From NCBI GenBank assembly GCA_007026445.1, contig VDMD01000026.1, positions 310,001-374,000 of the forward strand: DNA of 64,000 bases. The letters run 5' to 3'. The DNA is from Schizophyllum amplum (taxonomy: Eukaryota > Basidiomycota > Agaricomycetes > Agaricales > Schizophyllaceae). The translations under genes were made by a program, and so were the position numbers. The notes beneath the pieces were generated by a model, which worked only from the letters and a program-made list of their open reading frames with translations, did no database searches and had not been told where the DNA came from. The number at the start of each line of letters is the position of its first letter. Positions within the stretch are counted from its first letter, which is position 1. Positions 53,382 through 64,000 of the stretch are shown here, in pieces.

Positions 53382-55757
53382 GTGAAGAGTACGGCTGACC
53401 ACAGGGACACGACCGTAAAGAACAAGGAACAATGGCCGCAGCCGGTGACGCGCTTTGTTTGACCAAATGCGGTGAACGTGACGCGCTCACGGCCACGCCC
53501 AGCCTCGACCTCGCTCACGCCTCAGCCACATCTGACCCGCCACGCGATCACCTATGCGCGCCCATCCACGCCGTCGAGCAGCGCAGACCACCGCTCTCAA
53601 CGTCGCCCTCGCCCGGCCGATCATCATCCCAGCGTCAAGCTCCGCGTCCGACGTCTTTCTTGTCGACCAGACATCGCGATGGCACGAACTCATCGATCAA
53701 GCGAACGATACACCGGGCGACCGCGCGCGGACAGAAAAGGAGGCGCGATGGAGGACAGGGAAGGACAGCATGAGCGAGCCATCATACCCGTACGACTCGC
53801 CAGCCAGGTCCCGCGCCTAGACATGCATAGATCCCCTCGCCTCCTACGTACACCCCTCACCTCCGAGTCGTAACCACAAGACTCTCGCATGTACTAGACT
53901 ACAATGCAATACACGAGCTCCATTGCAGCCAAAAAATGGCAGGTCCCCCGATGAAGAACACGAAAGTGAGTAGAACACGACGACTCTCCTGATCCCTCAC
54001 GAACTCGCACGACAAGCCCCTCGTAAAGTAGACGACGAGTCCCTCGCAAAGTACTGAATTAACGGCATTGGCAGGTACTCTACGACATCACTACACGACA
54101 CGCCAAGTATCTAATGAGTGTAGTTCGTACTCTGGAGGCCAGGTCGTACGTCCATCCCCAACTCTCCTTACTCGTTGCACACTCCTTACCTTCAACGCAC
54201 CGACCCGCGCCCCACGCCCTCCAACGTCGAGTACGACGCTTGCTAAACGACGAGCACGACTCCAGAGCGACATTCCTCCGACAGCGAGCACAACGCTCGA
54301 CGGAACGAAGGCGCCACGACAATGACCACGCCTATAGTGGTGACGTGCTGCTAGGGGTGACGGCTTGCTGGTGAGGGTGACGGCGTGCTGGTGAGGGCGA
54401 GGGCGTGCTGCTGCCAGCTGGGGCGACGGCGGCGGCGGCGGCGGCGGCGTGCGGCTGGGCGACTGGGGCGGCGTGTTGCTAGGCGATGACGCTACAGCGC
54501 TGCATATCGTCAACGTCTGCAGCAACAATCAGCGTAGGAAGGGATAACAAGGAGAGGCCTTACTTAGCTCAATAGAGGTCGCAGGTCAACGCACCACATG
54601 TACAGCGGCGGCGGTGTCGTCAAAGAGCCGGGGACAATGCGCCAACGGGCGACCTTGCCGGCGAGCGCGCGCCCTCGCCGACCGACGCGCGACCACGCCA
54701 ACCAGCGCGTGACCTCGTCGACCGACGCCCGCCCTCGCCGACCGACGCCCGCCCTGGCCGACCGACGCGCGACCTCGGCGGACAACGCACAACGCGCCTC
54801 ACGCCCCGCTACAATCTACAAAACGCGGTCAGGATATATGTACATAAGCGCAATGCGATGAGAAACTGCTCACCGCGTACAATAACTCATCGGCCGAGTT
54901 CAATCTGGCGTAGCCCTGCCAGACAATGCGTCTCAAACCCCCGACAACGCGCCTAAAGCCCCGACAACGTGCCTCAAGCCCTCGACGACGCGCCTCAAGC
55001 CCTCGACGACGAAGCCCCAGCCTGGACTACGAAATCTCAGCCTGGACGACGTGCGGCAGGCCGATGGTCGCACCTAGGAGCACAGTCAGCATGCATGCAT
55101 ATCCTACATGCAAAAACTACTCATAAATCGATTTAGAAAACCAGTCACCATCAGCAGGGGCGATAGACGCGGAGCGGACGAGACCTGAGGCCCGACGAAG
55201 CGGATGAGACCTGAGGCCCGACGAAGCGGACGAGACAGGCCCGACGAAGCGGACGAGACAGGCCCGACGAAGTGGACAAGGCAGTCCTGACGAATCGCGA
55301 CCTAACAGCACAAAAGGCAGGGTACGATTAGCACGGTGTCAAAGGCAGCGACGATGGAGGGGACTTACGAAGTGGCAGGTCTAATATGCGAATGACCAGT
55401 CAGGTCTAACACGCAGATGAACAGTCTGGGCGACCGGCGTTGCGTGTTGGGAGTGATTGGGGAGTGCGTCGGGCGTGCTGAGGTGGGTGTTTGCAAAGTT
55501 GATGTGCGGTGGGAGCGAGATGATGGTAAGAAGGCGAAGGTGGCGGCAAGGGCGAAGGCGAAGGCGAAGGTGGCGGCGAGGGCGAGGCGAAGGTGGCGCC
55601 GAACTGAAACGACGGTGACGCCGAGGGCGCCGAAGGCGAAGGTGACGCAATCCTGCAACAGGCGGTCAGAAAACGATAAACAGCAAGATAAAAGCGGAAT
55701 GCGCACCGTACATGATTCAGGGCACCTTGATTTCTTCGCCGGCGGTGAGCTCCTCGC

Positions 55758-55991
55758 CTACCGCGATGTCATCACCGACCGTGATGTCCTCGCCGACCGT
55801 GATGCCCGCGTCGGCCGTGACGTCCTCGACGGAGACGCCTCGACGACCGTAATCTCCTCGTCGATGTCCTCGTTGATCACGGTCTCCTCGCACGCAGTGG
55901 CCTCGACCTCACCGACGAACAGCAAATGCCTGCAATAGATGATGTCAGCAAGCGGATCCCAATATGAATGATGATCAGACTCACTGGGCAT
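55758..55991 (-). CDS. Small acidic protein candidate, 77 aa (unit 3)
   Basis: This is the unit 3 version, with the same start and the acidic ETVINEDIDEEITVVE stretch of unit 1. It continues upstream as a longer open frame, but the shared ATG is at 55991. Confidence 0.3.
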   Translation of the reverse strand: MPSESDHHSYWDPLADIIYCRHLLFVGEVEATACEETVINEDIDEEITVVEASPSRTSRPTRASRSARTSRSVMTSR

Positions 55992-56269
55992 CGTCGAGAG
56001 CGACCGTGGGGCGGGAGCAAGAGGCGGTTGAGGAGGCGGGAGGCGGCGGCGAGTAAGCGCGGAACGGCGGCGGCGTTGAGAGGGCGAGGTCGAGGCGAGA
56101 TCGGCGAGGTCAAGGCGAGGTCGGCGACGTCGGAGCGAGAGTGGCAAGAAAAAACCAACGACAGGCGGACAGGTCAACGACGAGGGGGAGAAAGCAGGGG
56201 TGCTGCCTCTATCACCCCACGTCCCCCGACTCTTATACACCACCAGCGTCGTTAACCTTTCCAACCTCC

Positions 56270-58935
56270 TTGAAACGCACGTCAGCCGGCTTCCGAATAG
56301 TCCCCGCGGATCGAGAGCCGAGATTGACTTACGACACGGTGGAAGATTCGGTGGCGCGCCCGCGTTCAGGAGGTTGAACTTTTGAACATTCAACGCACAC
56401 CCGGGTTCCTTGAGTCGCCGATTGCAGCGCACCGTCGTCGCCGTGCGTCCGACGAGTACGGGAGACCTTGTCGTGCGTCCGCGGGGGAAGGCATGTTCGA
56501 TTTGCAGGCCGGACTGGTGTCAAGCGCCCTCGCGCGTACGAGTCCTTTGGCGCTGTCCAACGCTCAGAAGGGCATCGAGACACTAGATGATTACGCACCT
56601 CAACTCGTATCTGACGCGTCCGCGGCTGAGAACCCCGCGAAGACCGACACAGGATAATCGACGTGGACGTTGAAGACGACCACGTAACGCGCTGCCCCAT
56701 TGGGAAACCCTTGTTGTTGAACAAGGCGGCGCCTTCGAACGCGCCTCTAGCACGTCGTCTCGCATTGTCCTCGTGCTCCGCTCAGACGGGGACCTTGGTG
56801 ACGCGTGTTCCCGCCATGCCCAGGCAGCATTAGCATTGCCTGCGCTCTGTAAGTCGCTGCGAATGAGCTGGGAGATAAAAACGAACATGGCGAGCATGCG
56901 AGGGCAGCGCAGAGTCTTTCATTTCTCGTCGGCGATAAGGGGAACCGAGTAACTTAGCGCTAGATGATCCGAGCAAGCGGCGAGCGCGGAAATGGACGAC
57001 AGCAGGATGGAAGATTCAGCGAGTTCCAGACGGGGTGGGTATGTGCGATGGCGCGTGCGTGCGGCCGTCGGCGGTCGGCGTGAGATCGTCCGCAAACTTG
57101 AGCCTCCTCAATGAGTCATTGGCGTTTCAGGACAAGCGATCCGTGGAAGAATGGGAGGGCGGCAAGGTAGGGAATGACGAGGAAGGGATGGCGTACTGCG
57201 CAGCGTACAGCGCGCGTGGGCGTCCAGGACTTCGTAGACAGTTTACCGTGTATGGAATAAACAGCACCTGGTACAAACATCAGTCGCCCGAGGCGAGATG
57301 CCCATGCTACGAGCGGGCGGAAAACGACGCCACAAAATAAAGTCGACGCTCTTCGCGCCATAGCACTCGCTGGAAGTTGCGGAGACGGTGGCGACACAGC
57401 GAGGGCTACTGAATCATTCCTGTAGAGTCAGAATTCGATGAGGAATATTTTTCGCGGGGATGTCAACTTACGACCATGAAGACGCCTAGTTCTACACTCA
57501 AACATCCTCGACCTCCCAGAACGATAAGGCGGAACGCTGATCTCGCCCATCGGCGATGCATGCCCGAGTTCTGAAGCGAGGTGATGTTGAATAACCTTTC
57601 ATACGACCCATCGCGGTGCTTGGCGAGACCGCGGTGGCGCTCCGGACGGTAGAGACGCGCGTTTTGGCATGCGGCGTGAATGTTCTCGAACTTCCAGTGG
57701 ATCCAAAGCAGTTATGGCGTCCCAGATCGACAGAGACTTCGCGAGTGTGATGGGGAACCGAACAGTCTTTTGTCCGAGGTGGCGGACGCGCTCGATGGGT
57801 GGGATGGACGTGGATGATGGGGACAAGTTGAACTTCGGCGCGTCGGACCGACTGCGTCGATCATTATGCACGTTGTTCCCGACCACCATTATCGCCCGGG
57901 GGACGATGTCTGCATGCTCTTCGTGCAGAGCGGCCACTGAATAACAATTCCCTGCCTGTCTGTGCTGATTACCTGCTCTAACGAGCTATGCCTGCTCTCA
58001 AATCGTCGAACGGGCGCCCCGGTGGCGCGCGCCTCCTCAAGCTCACCCGAACAGCGCTCTATGTCCGAAGGCCGTCCTGATCGACTACGTACAGCAACGC
58101 TATCTAGGTTGCTGTGCCGCCGGGCCCTGATCTGCGCGCCATGAACGTCATCTGGCTGAATTAGGTAGCCCTTGTTGAACCTGTTACCTGACGAGGTGGT
58201 GCGCACAGCGCTGCGAGCGAACTGCGCTTTTGCGGGGTCGCGTATGCAGCAGCGGCGCGTACGTTGCGACATCACATTTCTTGTCGTGTAATTTCGATCG
58301 GGCTATATTCGAGGGTCGGGCAGGAACATGGGTGAGTTGAATCGTCAAAGTTCAACGTTGAACTTTACATGAACAGAACGGGAGAGCGCAGCGTCCACCG
58401 TGACCCATGCTTCCGACGTCAACTTACTCGGTTCGCGAGATGAAGAGATGATGGCGAAAATGCACGCGGAACTTTCGGCGCAACGGCAGAGTCAGGAGGT
58501 TGGAAACGCAAGAGTACATGTTGAACTTACTCATATCTGTGAGCAGAGACGGGTGCGCTACTGCGCTGCTGTCGCTGATGGTGGCGCGGAATGATGCGGA
58601 CGTAATGCGGGGATGTCTGTCAGACTTTGCGCGCGATTGAGGGAGGTACGGAGATGGAAGATTCGGGGTGACAGGTGAGCGGGAACGGCGGTGGGTGGCG
58701 CGGAGAGTCCGTGTCGAGATTGTCAACACCACGCCATTTGGATACGTTGGCTTCGACACACTGCGCTCTCACGTACCACAGTATAAAATATTTTGTCGGA
58801 CTGGAGTTGAGACTGCCTTGCTGGGGCTGTAGAACGTGACGATGTCGGCACGCTCACTTCGACGGCCTTTGAACTTTCGCATCGAGACATGGGCCGATCG
58901 GCGCACCCGCCCGCGCATCACTTCCGAATAGGTAC
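56270..58935 (-). pseudogene. Degenerate intron-bearing gene region (unit 3)
   Basis: This is the counterpart of 32871-35536 and is closer to unit 1 than to unit 2 in most of its length. The same intron signals are present. One C is missing in the first intron relative to unit 1. Confidence 0.4.
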
Positions 58936-59524
58936 GCATCTTCCGTACGTCAAACTTCCGGGGAACCGCTCAGGAGGTTGAGAAAGCGTGTGTAAGTATG
59001 CGCCGCAGAGGGTAAGAACTTTTGCGCGCGCTACTTGCGCCGCGCCAACGATGCAAAGTTCAGCGGATCCAGAGCTGCGGCCGCGCTCTAAATTTTAATG
59101 AAGTGTCGGATGATCAAAGGGAGCCGAATAATATTTTTTGGCGATGAGGGGAGCGCGCGATGAGCGTGAGGGAGGGGGAACGCTTCCCATCAAGTTGAAC
59201 TTCGCTTGCCCGGACCGGCTGCCGATTCCATTGTTCTCCTTGCTGCCGACCGTCATGAGCGCTCGCTCGCGCGAGTATGACTATCGTTGCTCGTCGGTCT
59301 CAATCGATTCAGCGCTGAGTTCTCTGGCCTCTATGACTCCCATACTGCTGCACAAGGTATGGAAATAGCGACCAATATGAACATCTCCGCTGGATGGCGC
59401 GGCGGGCGCCTAATCCGCGGCCGAACAGCTGATAGCCTCAACACGCTTGTTGACGATCGGGTCAACGAGATCTGCTACGTACGTGGGTAAGTATTTTGCT
59501 CGGCTCCCTTTAGCTCCGACGCGC

Positions 59525-59531
59525 GTATATA
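59525..59531 (+). promoter_or_regulatory. TATA box of the iterated-exon gene (unit 3)
   Basis: The conserved GCGTATATATGC is in the same context as in units 1 and 2. Confidence 0.5.
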
Positions 59532-62036
59532 TGCAGCTCCGCAGCGAACTCTCTCTTTTTCAACCATCATCCCCCGCGCCCGCCGTCCGTATCCTCCTCC
59601 TCCCGTTGCCGCCGCCAAATCCCTCGTCGTGGATCTTAGGTGAGTAGAACCCAACATGTTCTCCCTCTCTGTTGACTAACCCATTCCCAGGCTGTGCTCG
59701 ACGCGTCCTCGCCACGCACTCATCATCCCCACTGTCGTGTCGACGGGGACGTCGTCGACATCGACATCGTGTCACCAACACATGGTCGGCGCGTAGCGCC
59801 CACATTGCGCGCTCTTTGTCTTCGCGACTCAAGGGGATTTGATTTTGTTTCTCTTGGTGCGTTATCCTTCGCAGTACTGGCTGTTCATGGACTGACACGG
59901 GGCACAGGACTTAGGCAGCGCTCCGACGCCTCAGGGTGGGCGCCGACGCACGTGTCACGGCGATGGTGCGCAGCGCCGTCGCATCATACAGTTTGTGTTG
60001 TACTTCGGTAAGTTTTTTTCTTCGCGGTGTCAAATTCTCCTTGACTTCTTGGTTAGCGGTCTCGGCGACGGTACGGGTACCCGTGACGCCAGAAATGCGC
60101 GCTAGGTCGAGGGACGAGGAAGACGACGGCGCGGCCGGAGGCCGCGCGTGGGGGCAGCGCGCAGCGCCGCCATTCTCTCCGGTGAGTTTCCCTTTGTTCG
60201 CGGCATGCTTTTGACTGATTCTTTTGACCGGGATCCGGGTGGAGGCCCCCCCGCGAAGGGGGGAGGTCGCGCCGTGGCCGACTAGGGCGAGGGGTAAGGG
60301 AGACGACGGCGCGGAGGGCCGCGCATGAGGGCGGTGCGTAGCGCCGCCATCGTCTACGGTGAGTGCCCCATTGTTCGTGGCATACATTCTTACTGACTTT
60401 CCGACTAGGATTGGGGTGGAGGGGGACGATGGCGCGGCCGAAGGCTGCGCATAGGGGCGGCGCGCAGCGCCGCCACTCGTTTTGGTGACCTTCCCTTCGT
60501 TCGCGGCGAGGCCTTCTCATCGAAGGCGCGGCCGGAGACCGCGCACGGGGGCGGCGCGCAGCGTCACCACTGCTCTTTCGTCTGTTTCCGCAGTTTGGGA
60601 TCGCTGGCTACTTTGCTGAATATCTGTGCAGTCATCGTCGGCAATTCCTAATCGCGCCCGTCGGCGTTGTGACCATTATGAGAACATTGTTCGACCTCGC
60701 ATCGGTAGGTCGTCGCATTCTCTTCCTACTTCACGCCGCTAACCCTCATGTAGACGCCCTCGTCGTCATGTGGACTCCCACGACCTCTTCAACACCAATG
60801 CGCCGAGTCTTTCCGGGCAATGAAGATACAGAGTGCCTCCGGCGAGCAAGGTACGCTACTTATCATGCTGTATGTGTCATATTGCTGACTGCCCACCCTC
60901 CTAGGCGATGAGTATATGTATCGACGTCCCGCGAGCGGCGTCATCGACAACGGATGACATCTGGCCACACTGGACGCGCTAGACGTCGTTCAAGATGCAC
61001 TCAACATTGTGTACCCACCCTTCCAAGACGGACTTACGCCCTCGAGACCTGCTCGTTTTCGCCAACCGCCCCTTGAGTCGCTTCTACCACCCTCTCAAGG
61101 CGAGCCCTACGGTCGCGAGCTCCGTAATCACTGTAGGTGATGAGTATATGTATCGCCGCCCGGCGAGCGAGGTGAGTAGCCCTTCGCATCCTTATAACAT
61201 TGCTAACTATCTCAGTAGGTTACCCCAACATCCACGACGATGCATGCATACCCACGCCCTAGGCGATGAGTATATGTATCGCCGTGCCGCGAGCGACACC
61301 CTCGACGTTCTCAACCTCGTTGGGATGCGTCCGTCGCCGTCGTAGCAGCATTCTCAGCGTCGCCCAGACGTTCACCGCGGCGCCGACGACGCCCTCTACG
61401 TCGTCACGACGTACCTGCCTTGTCCTCAAGGCTTGGGGCGACGGCGTAGGCGATGAGCATATGTACCGCCGTCCAGGGAGCAAGGTGCGTGCTATGTCTA
61501 CCCACATACTATGCCACTAACCTCTCGCGCCTAGGCGATGAGTATATGGATCGCCGTCCGCCGAGCGACGTGATCGAACGCGCCCGACGGCCTGGTGACA
61601 CTTACAAGACGCACCCTCATGCTCGCCTGCGCGCCTAGGCAATGAGTATATGGATCGCCGTCGGGCGAGCAGGCCAACGGTGAGCACTTAGTATTTGGTT
61701 TAGCTTGTGCTGACTGTGCCTTTAGGCCTCCTCATCTGGAACTGAGGCCCTCGATCTCGGACCGGGAGACCCCCCGCTCCTTTATTTCGGACGCGCCACG
61801 CCTTCCGGCCGCGCCCGGCGCTGAGCGGCGAAGCAACGTATCGCCGTCCGACGAGCAGGCCTTACGTCGCGCGCGTCTATCTTGTGAGTACAACACTCCC
61901 CTCATCAGTATTCCGCTGACGTTCTCTTAGTAGATGGTGACCTTCCGATATCGTACATGGCGACTGTCCAGCAGCTGCGTCGACGCTGCTCGGGCGTGCT
62001 CACGATGCTAGGGGCGTACTCGGAACTTTGAGCGCG
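59525..62036 (+). pseudogene. Spliced gene made of iterated exons (unit 3)
   Basis: From about 59700 on this copy is nearly identical to unit 1. The first large exon reads VDGDVVDIDIVSPTHGRRVA and continues in frame to FDFVSLGALSFAVLAVHG. GC double hairpins remain at 60129-60171 and 60432-60474; the second one of unit 1 has lost a stem half here. Peptide exons start near 60818, 60905, 61137, 61263, 61450, 61535, 61639 and 61829. The donor that is GC in unit 1 is GT here (after 61484), so the unit 1 form is probably the derived one. Confidence 0.5.
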
Positions 62037-62607
62037 GCCGGCGCAGGACATGGGAGGGAGACTTGTTGTGCACGGTGAGGGCGAGTCTGGGTGTTATTCG
62101 GGCCTTCTATATCAGTATTTTCGTTGTAGCCTTGTAGGTCGACACTGTAGATTAGAAAATACAGCGATTTGGAGGAAGTACAATGACTTGGAGATATAAA
62201 TGACTGGAAAGAACAATGACGTTGCACTCGTTGCGTACGTGACTTGGGGAGCTTGGGTCGGCGTTGAGAGGGCACGGGGACTCGGGCATGAAAGGCACGA
62301 AAGCGATTGTATTCGGCTACCTACGACTACCTACGTGAGCTTACTGCGCCACCGGGTTCCGCTACCCCCACGAGTCCCAGCGAAAGCCCTCTCTCCTTCA
62401 CAGCACGACTGCGAGCGGTGACCGTAGTGCGCGCGCGCTTTCGCGGCGTCGAGAGCTGCAGTACAAGGGTCAGTGCAAGCTGTGCAACCACACTTACTCG
62501 GCTGCCCTTCAAGCAAGCTCGCGCTATCCCTTGAGACGCCCGCCCCCGCACACCCTCGCAGTCCCGGACTCGTCGCGACCGAGTACGCGGTTCCTGGCGC
62601 GAGGAGT

Positions 62608-62615
62608 ATATAAGC
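62608..62615 (+). promoter_or_regulatory. TATA box, plus strand (unit 3)
   Basis: The same TATATAAG box as in units 1 and 2. Confidence 0.55.
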
Positions 62616-62681
62616 CCATCCCCTCTCGCCCTTCCCTCCACCATCCCTGCCCCCTCTCGCCTTGCCGCTGGTCGTCCGCGT

Positions 62682-62753
62682 CGCCGCCAGTCGTGCAGTC
62701 GCACTCGCCGCCAGTCGTGCAGTCGCACTCGCCGCCAGTCGTGCAGTCGCACT
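62682..62753. repeat. 24-bp repeat, three copies (unit 3 only)
   Basis: CGCCGCCAGTCGTGCAGTCG plus CACT is present three times in a row. Units 1 and 2 have one copy at the same place, downstream of the TATA box. Confidence 0.9.
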
Positions 62754-62886
62754 CGCCCCCTCGTCGTGCTGCCTGCCGCCACGCCGCACGCTGCAGTTAT
62801 GCTGGGGGAGGCCATGCCGGTCGGAGTTCCGATGGAGGGGTCAGTACCTATACTCGCCTCGTACCTACTCGTAGTCGTCGTGGCAC

Positions 62887-62931
62887 GCCCCCGGACATGG
62901 GCCCCTGTAGGGGGAACCCATGTCCGGGGGC
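62887..62931. terminator. Conserved hairpin beyond the DUF300 gene (unit 3)
   Basis: The stem is the same as at 39440-39484, fully paired. Confidence 0.5.
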
Positions 62932-62980
62932 CCACAAAAGGAGGGATGGGCGCTAGACACCTATCAGAATTCATGCCGCT

Positions 62981-64000
62981 TCACCGCGCTACAACATCAC
63001 GTGAGGTGTGAGCCAAACGAACAGCCAAGTCACGCACGGGTAGTCGTGGTCGCCGGTCGAACAGCTGCTCATCGGCCTCGTCGTCGGACTGTTGTCGCAG
63101 GTCCGGCGCTGCGTGCACGACGTCAGCGGCCTCGGACGCAAGCAACGGTGCGTGCGATTCTTCGTCGTCCATCGCACGATGCAGTCCCCTAGTGATGGTG
63201 TTCTCCTCGCGTGTAGAGGCTGCGCGCGGCAGCCAGTACTTGCGCTTGCCACCCTTGCTATAGCGCAGCCCTGCACGTATGCGTCTTTCACGGCCCAGCC
63301 CCTGATGTATGAAGCCCTCGGACGGCTCAAACTCGCGGTAGTCCATCCCCTCCCCACGCATGGTAGTCTTGAAGTCCTCGACAACGTCCTTGAGTCCGAA
63401 CGCATCGCGGAACGCGTGGTAGAACGTCATGCGCGCGACGAAAGACTTGGTCTCGTCGACGAAGTCCGTAAACGAGAACGCGTACCAGTGGGCGATCGCA
63501 AAGAATGGCATCTCGATGCAGATAATCGTGTCCGAGAGGCCGAGGGATATGCGCTCCGCGTCCGTGTACGGCCCGAGACGCGTGATGGCGTCAGCGGCGA
63601 CGAGGATGGAGATGAGGAGCGACTGCCAAAACGAGAAGAAGAGGATGCCCTTGACGCAGAGGAACTTGGGCACCGGGCGGAACGGCTTGAGGTCGTCGTT
63701 GACGCAGAGCCAGAATATAGCGAGGCAGTAGAGGGCGAGGCAGATGCTGACGTTGTAGACGACGCTGACGTAGAGGTAGCCGGAGTTGGCGCGCAGGTCG
63801 CCGTCGTTGTACTTGTTGCAGGCTTTCAGAATCAGTGTGGCGGTGGCGAGGATGGGCTTGACGTAGACGTATTCTGGGAACGGGTGAGCGGGTGGAGAGA
63901 GGTCAGTGGCTAGACGCACGCATGATGCCTCGCTTGAGGAAGAGGAAGGTGTAGGGGTCGCTGACGTCGATCTCTCTTGTAAAGATGTTTGCGGGGAAGG
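62981..64000 (-). CDS. DUF300/OST-alpha family membrane protein, 5' part outside window (unit 3)
   Basis: The last exon is 62981-63873; the third exon begins at about 63920 and runs off the window end. The membrane part is as in the other units. A 20-bp deletion near the end, relative to unit 2, shifts the frame, so that the tail after DEADEQLFD reads RRPRLPVRDLAVRLAHTSRD in place of HCRHYIFGDHNYPC. The three copies thus have three different C-termini, while their membrane parts are kept. Confidence 0.85.
   Translation of the reverse strand, partial: PSPQTSLQERSTSATPTPSSSSSEASCVRLATDLSPPAHPFPEYVYVKPILATATLILKACNKYNDGDLRANSGYLYVSVVYNVSICLALYCLAIFWLCVNDDLKPFRPVPKFLCVKGILFFSFWQSLLISILVAADAITRLGPYTDAERISLGLSDTIICIEMPFFAIAHWYAFSFTDFVDETKSFVARMTFYHAFRDAFGLKDVVEDFKTTMRGEGMDYREFEPSEGFIHQGLGRERRIRAGLRYSKGGKRKYWLPRAASTREENTITRGLHRAMDDEESHAPLLASEAADVVHAAPDLRQQSDDEADEQLFDRRPRLPVRDLAVRLAHTSRDVVAR

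Larger units (their letters stand above)
41972..53477. repeat. Tandem unit 2, about 11.5 kb
   Basis: This is the middle copy. In the iterated-exon region (48.3-50.7 kb) and at 45.7-45.9 kb it is clearly more diverged than units 1 and 3 are from each other. It has one copy fewer of the 20-bp minisatellite at 43297 and more copies of the one at 43571. Confidence 0.9.
53478..64000. repeat. Tandem unit 3, cut by the window end
   Basis: The third copy runs past 64000. It lacks about 150 bp present in units 1 and 2 just after 53685 (joined at short shared words) and has a 24-bp repeat expanded to three copies at 62682-62753. Confidence 0.9.

Overview
The window looks like an accessory, repeat-rich stretch of an Agaricomycete (mushroom-type basidiomycete) nuclear genome. 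The evidence is GC-rich DNA, genes with many introns of about 46-100 nt carrying CTNAC-like branch sites, F-box and BTB paralogues typical of such genomes, a JmjC protein, a DUF1996 remnant, DUF300/OST-alpha genes and several small inverted-repeat transposons. No rRNA, tRNA, CRISPR array or bacterial operon was seen.

Left part (1-29.9 kb): single genes lie between repeats. On the minus strand there is a 664-aa protein of unknown function, an F-box protein, two adjacent BTB proteins, a second F-box paralogue, a chromodomain scrap of a Ty3/gypsy element and a five-exon JmjC gene (934 aa). A 1.8-kb segment carrying the JmjC 3' end is duplicated 6.8 kb away. On the plus strand there is a three-exon RING gene (141 aa). 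Four TA-flanked inverted-repeat elements (6.7, 22.6, 25.3 and 27.3 kb) and a truncated DUF1996 gene follow. A tract of alternating A- and T-runs, spaced near one DNA turn, sits against the next region.

Right part (29.9-64 kb): a head-to-tail triplication of a 10.5-12.1 kb unit (29890-41971, 41972-53477, 53478 to the window end). Each unit has, in order, minisatellites, a degenerate intron-bearing minus-strand region, a plus-strand spliced gene built from two families of iterated exons, a TATA box with a short ORF, a strong hairpin, and a minus-strand DUF300/OST-alpha membrane protein gene. One exon family holds paired GC hairpins; the other encodes GDEYMYRRPASE-like peptides. In unit 1 an 839-bp inverted-repeat element has inserted at the end of the DUF300 gene and supplies a new C-terminus. 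The three units differ as a mosaic, which suggests gene conversion or unequal crossing over.

The iterated-exon gene is the best candidate for something undescribed. Its splice signals are clear. Its reading frame is not: stops and frame changes occur between repeats, so it may be a decaying gene, a structured RNA or an unusual repeat protein. All exon structures were inferred by eye from splice signals and frame consistency. No database search was possible.
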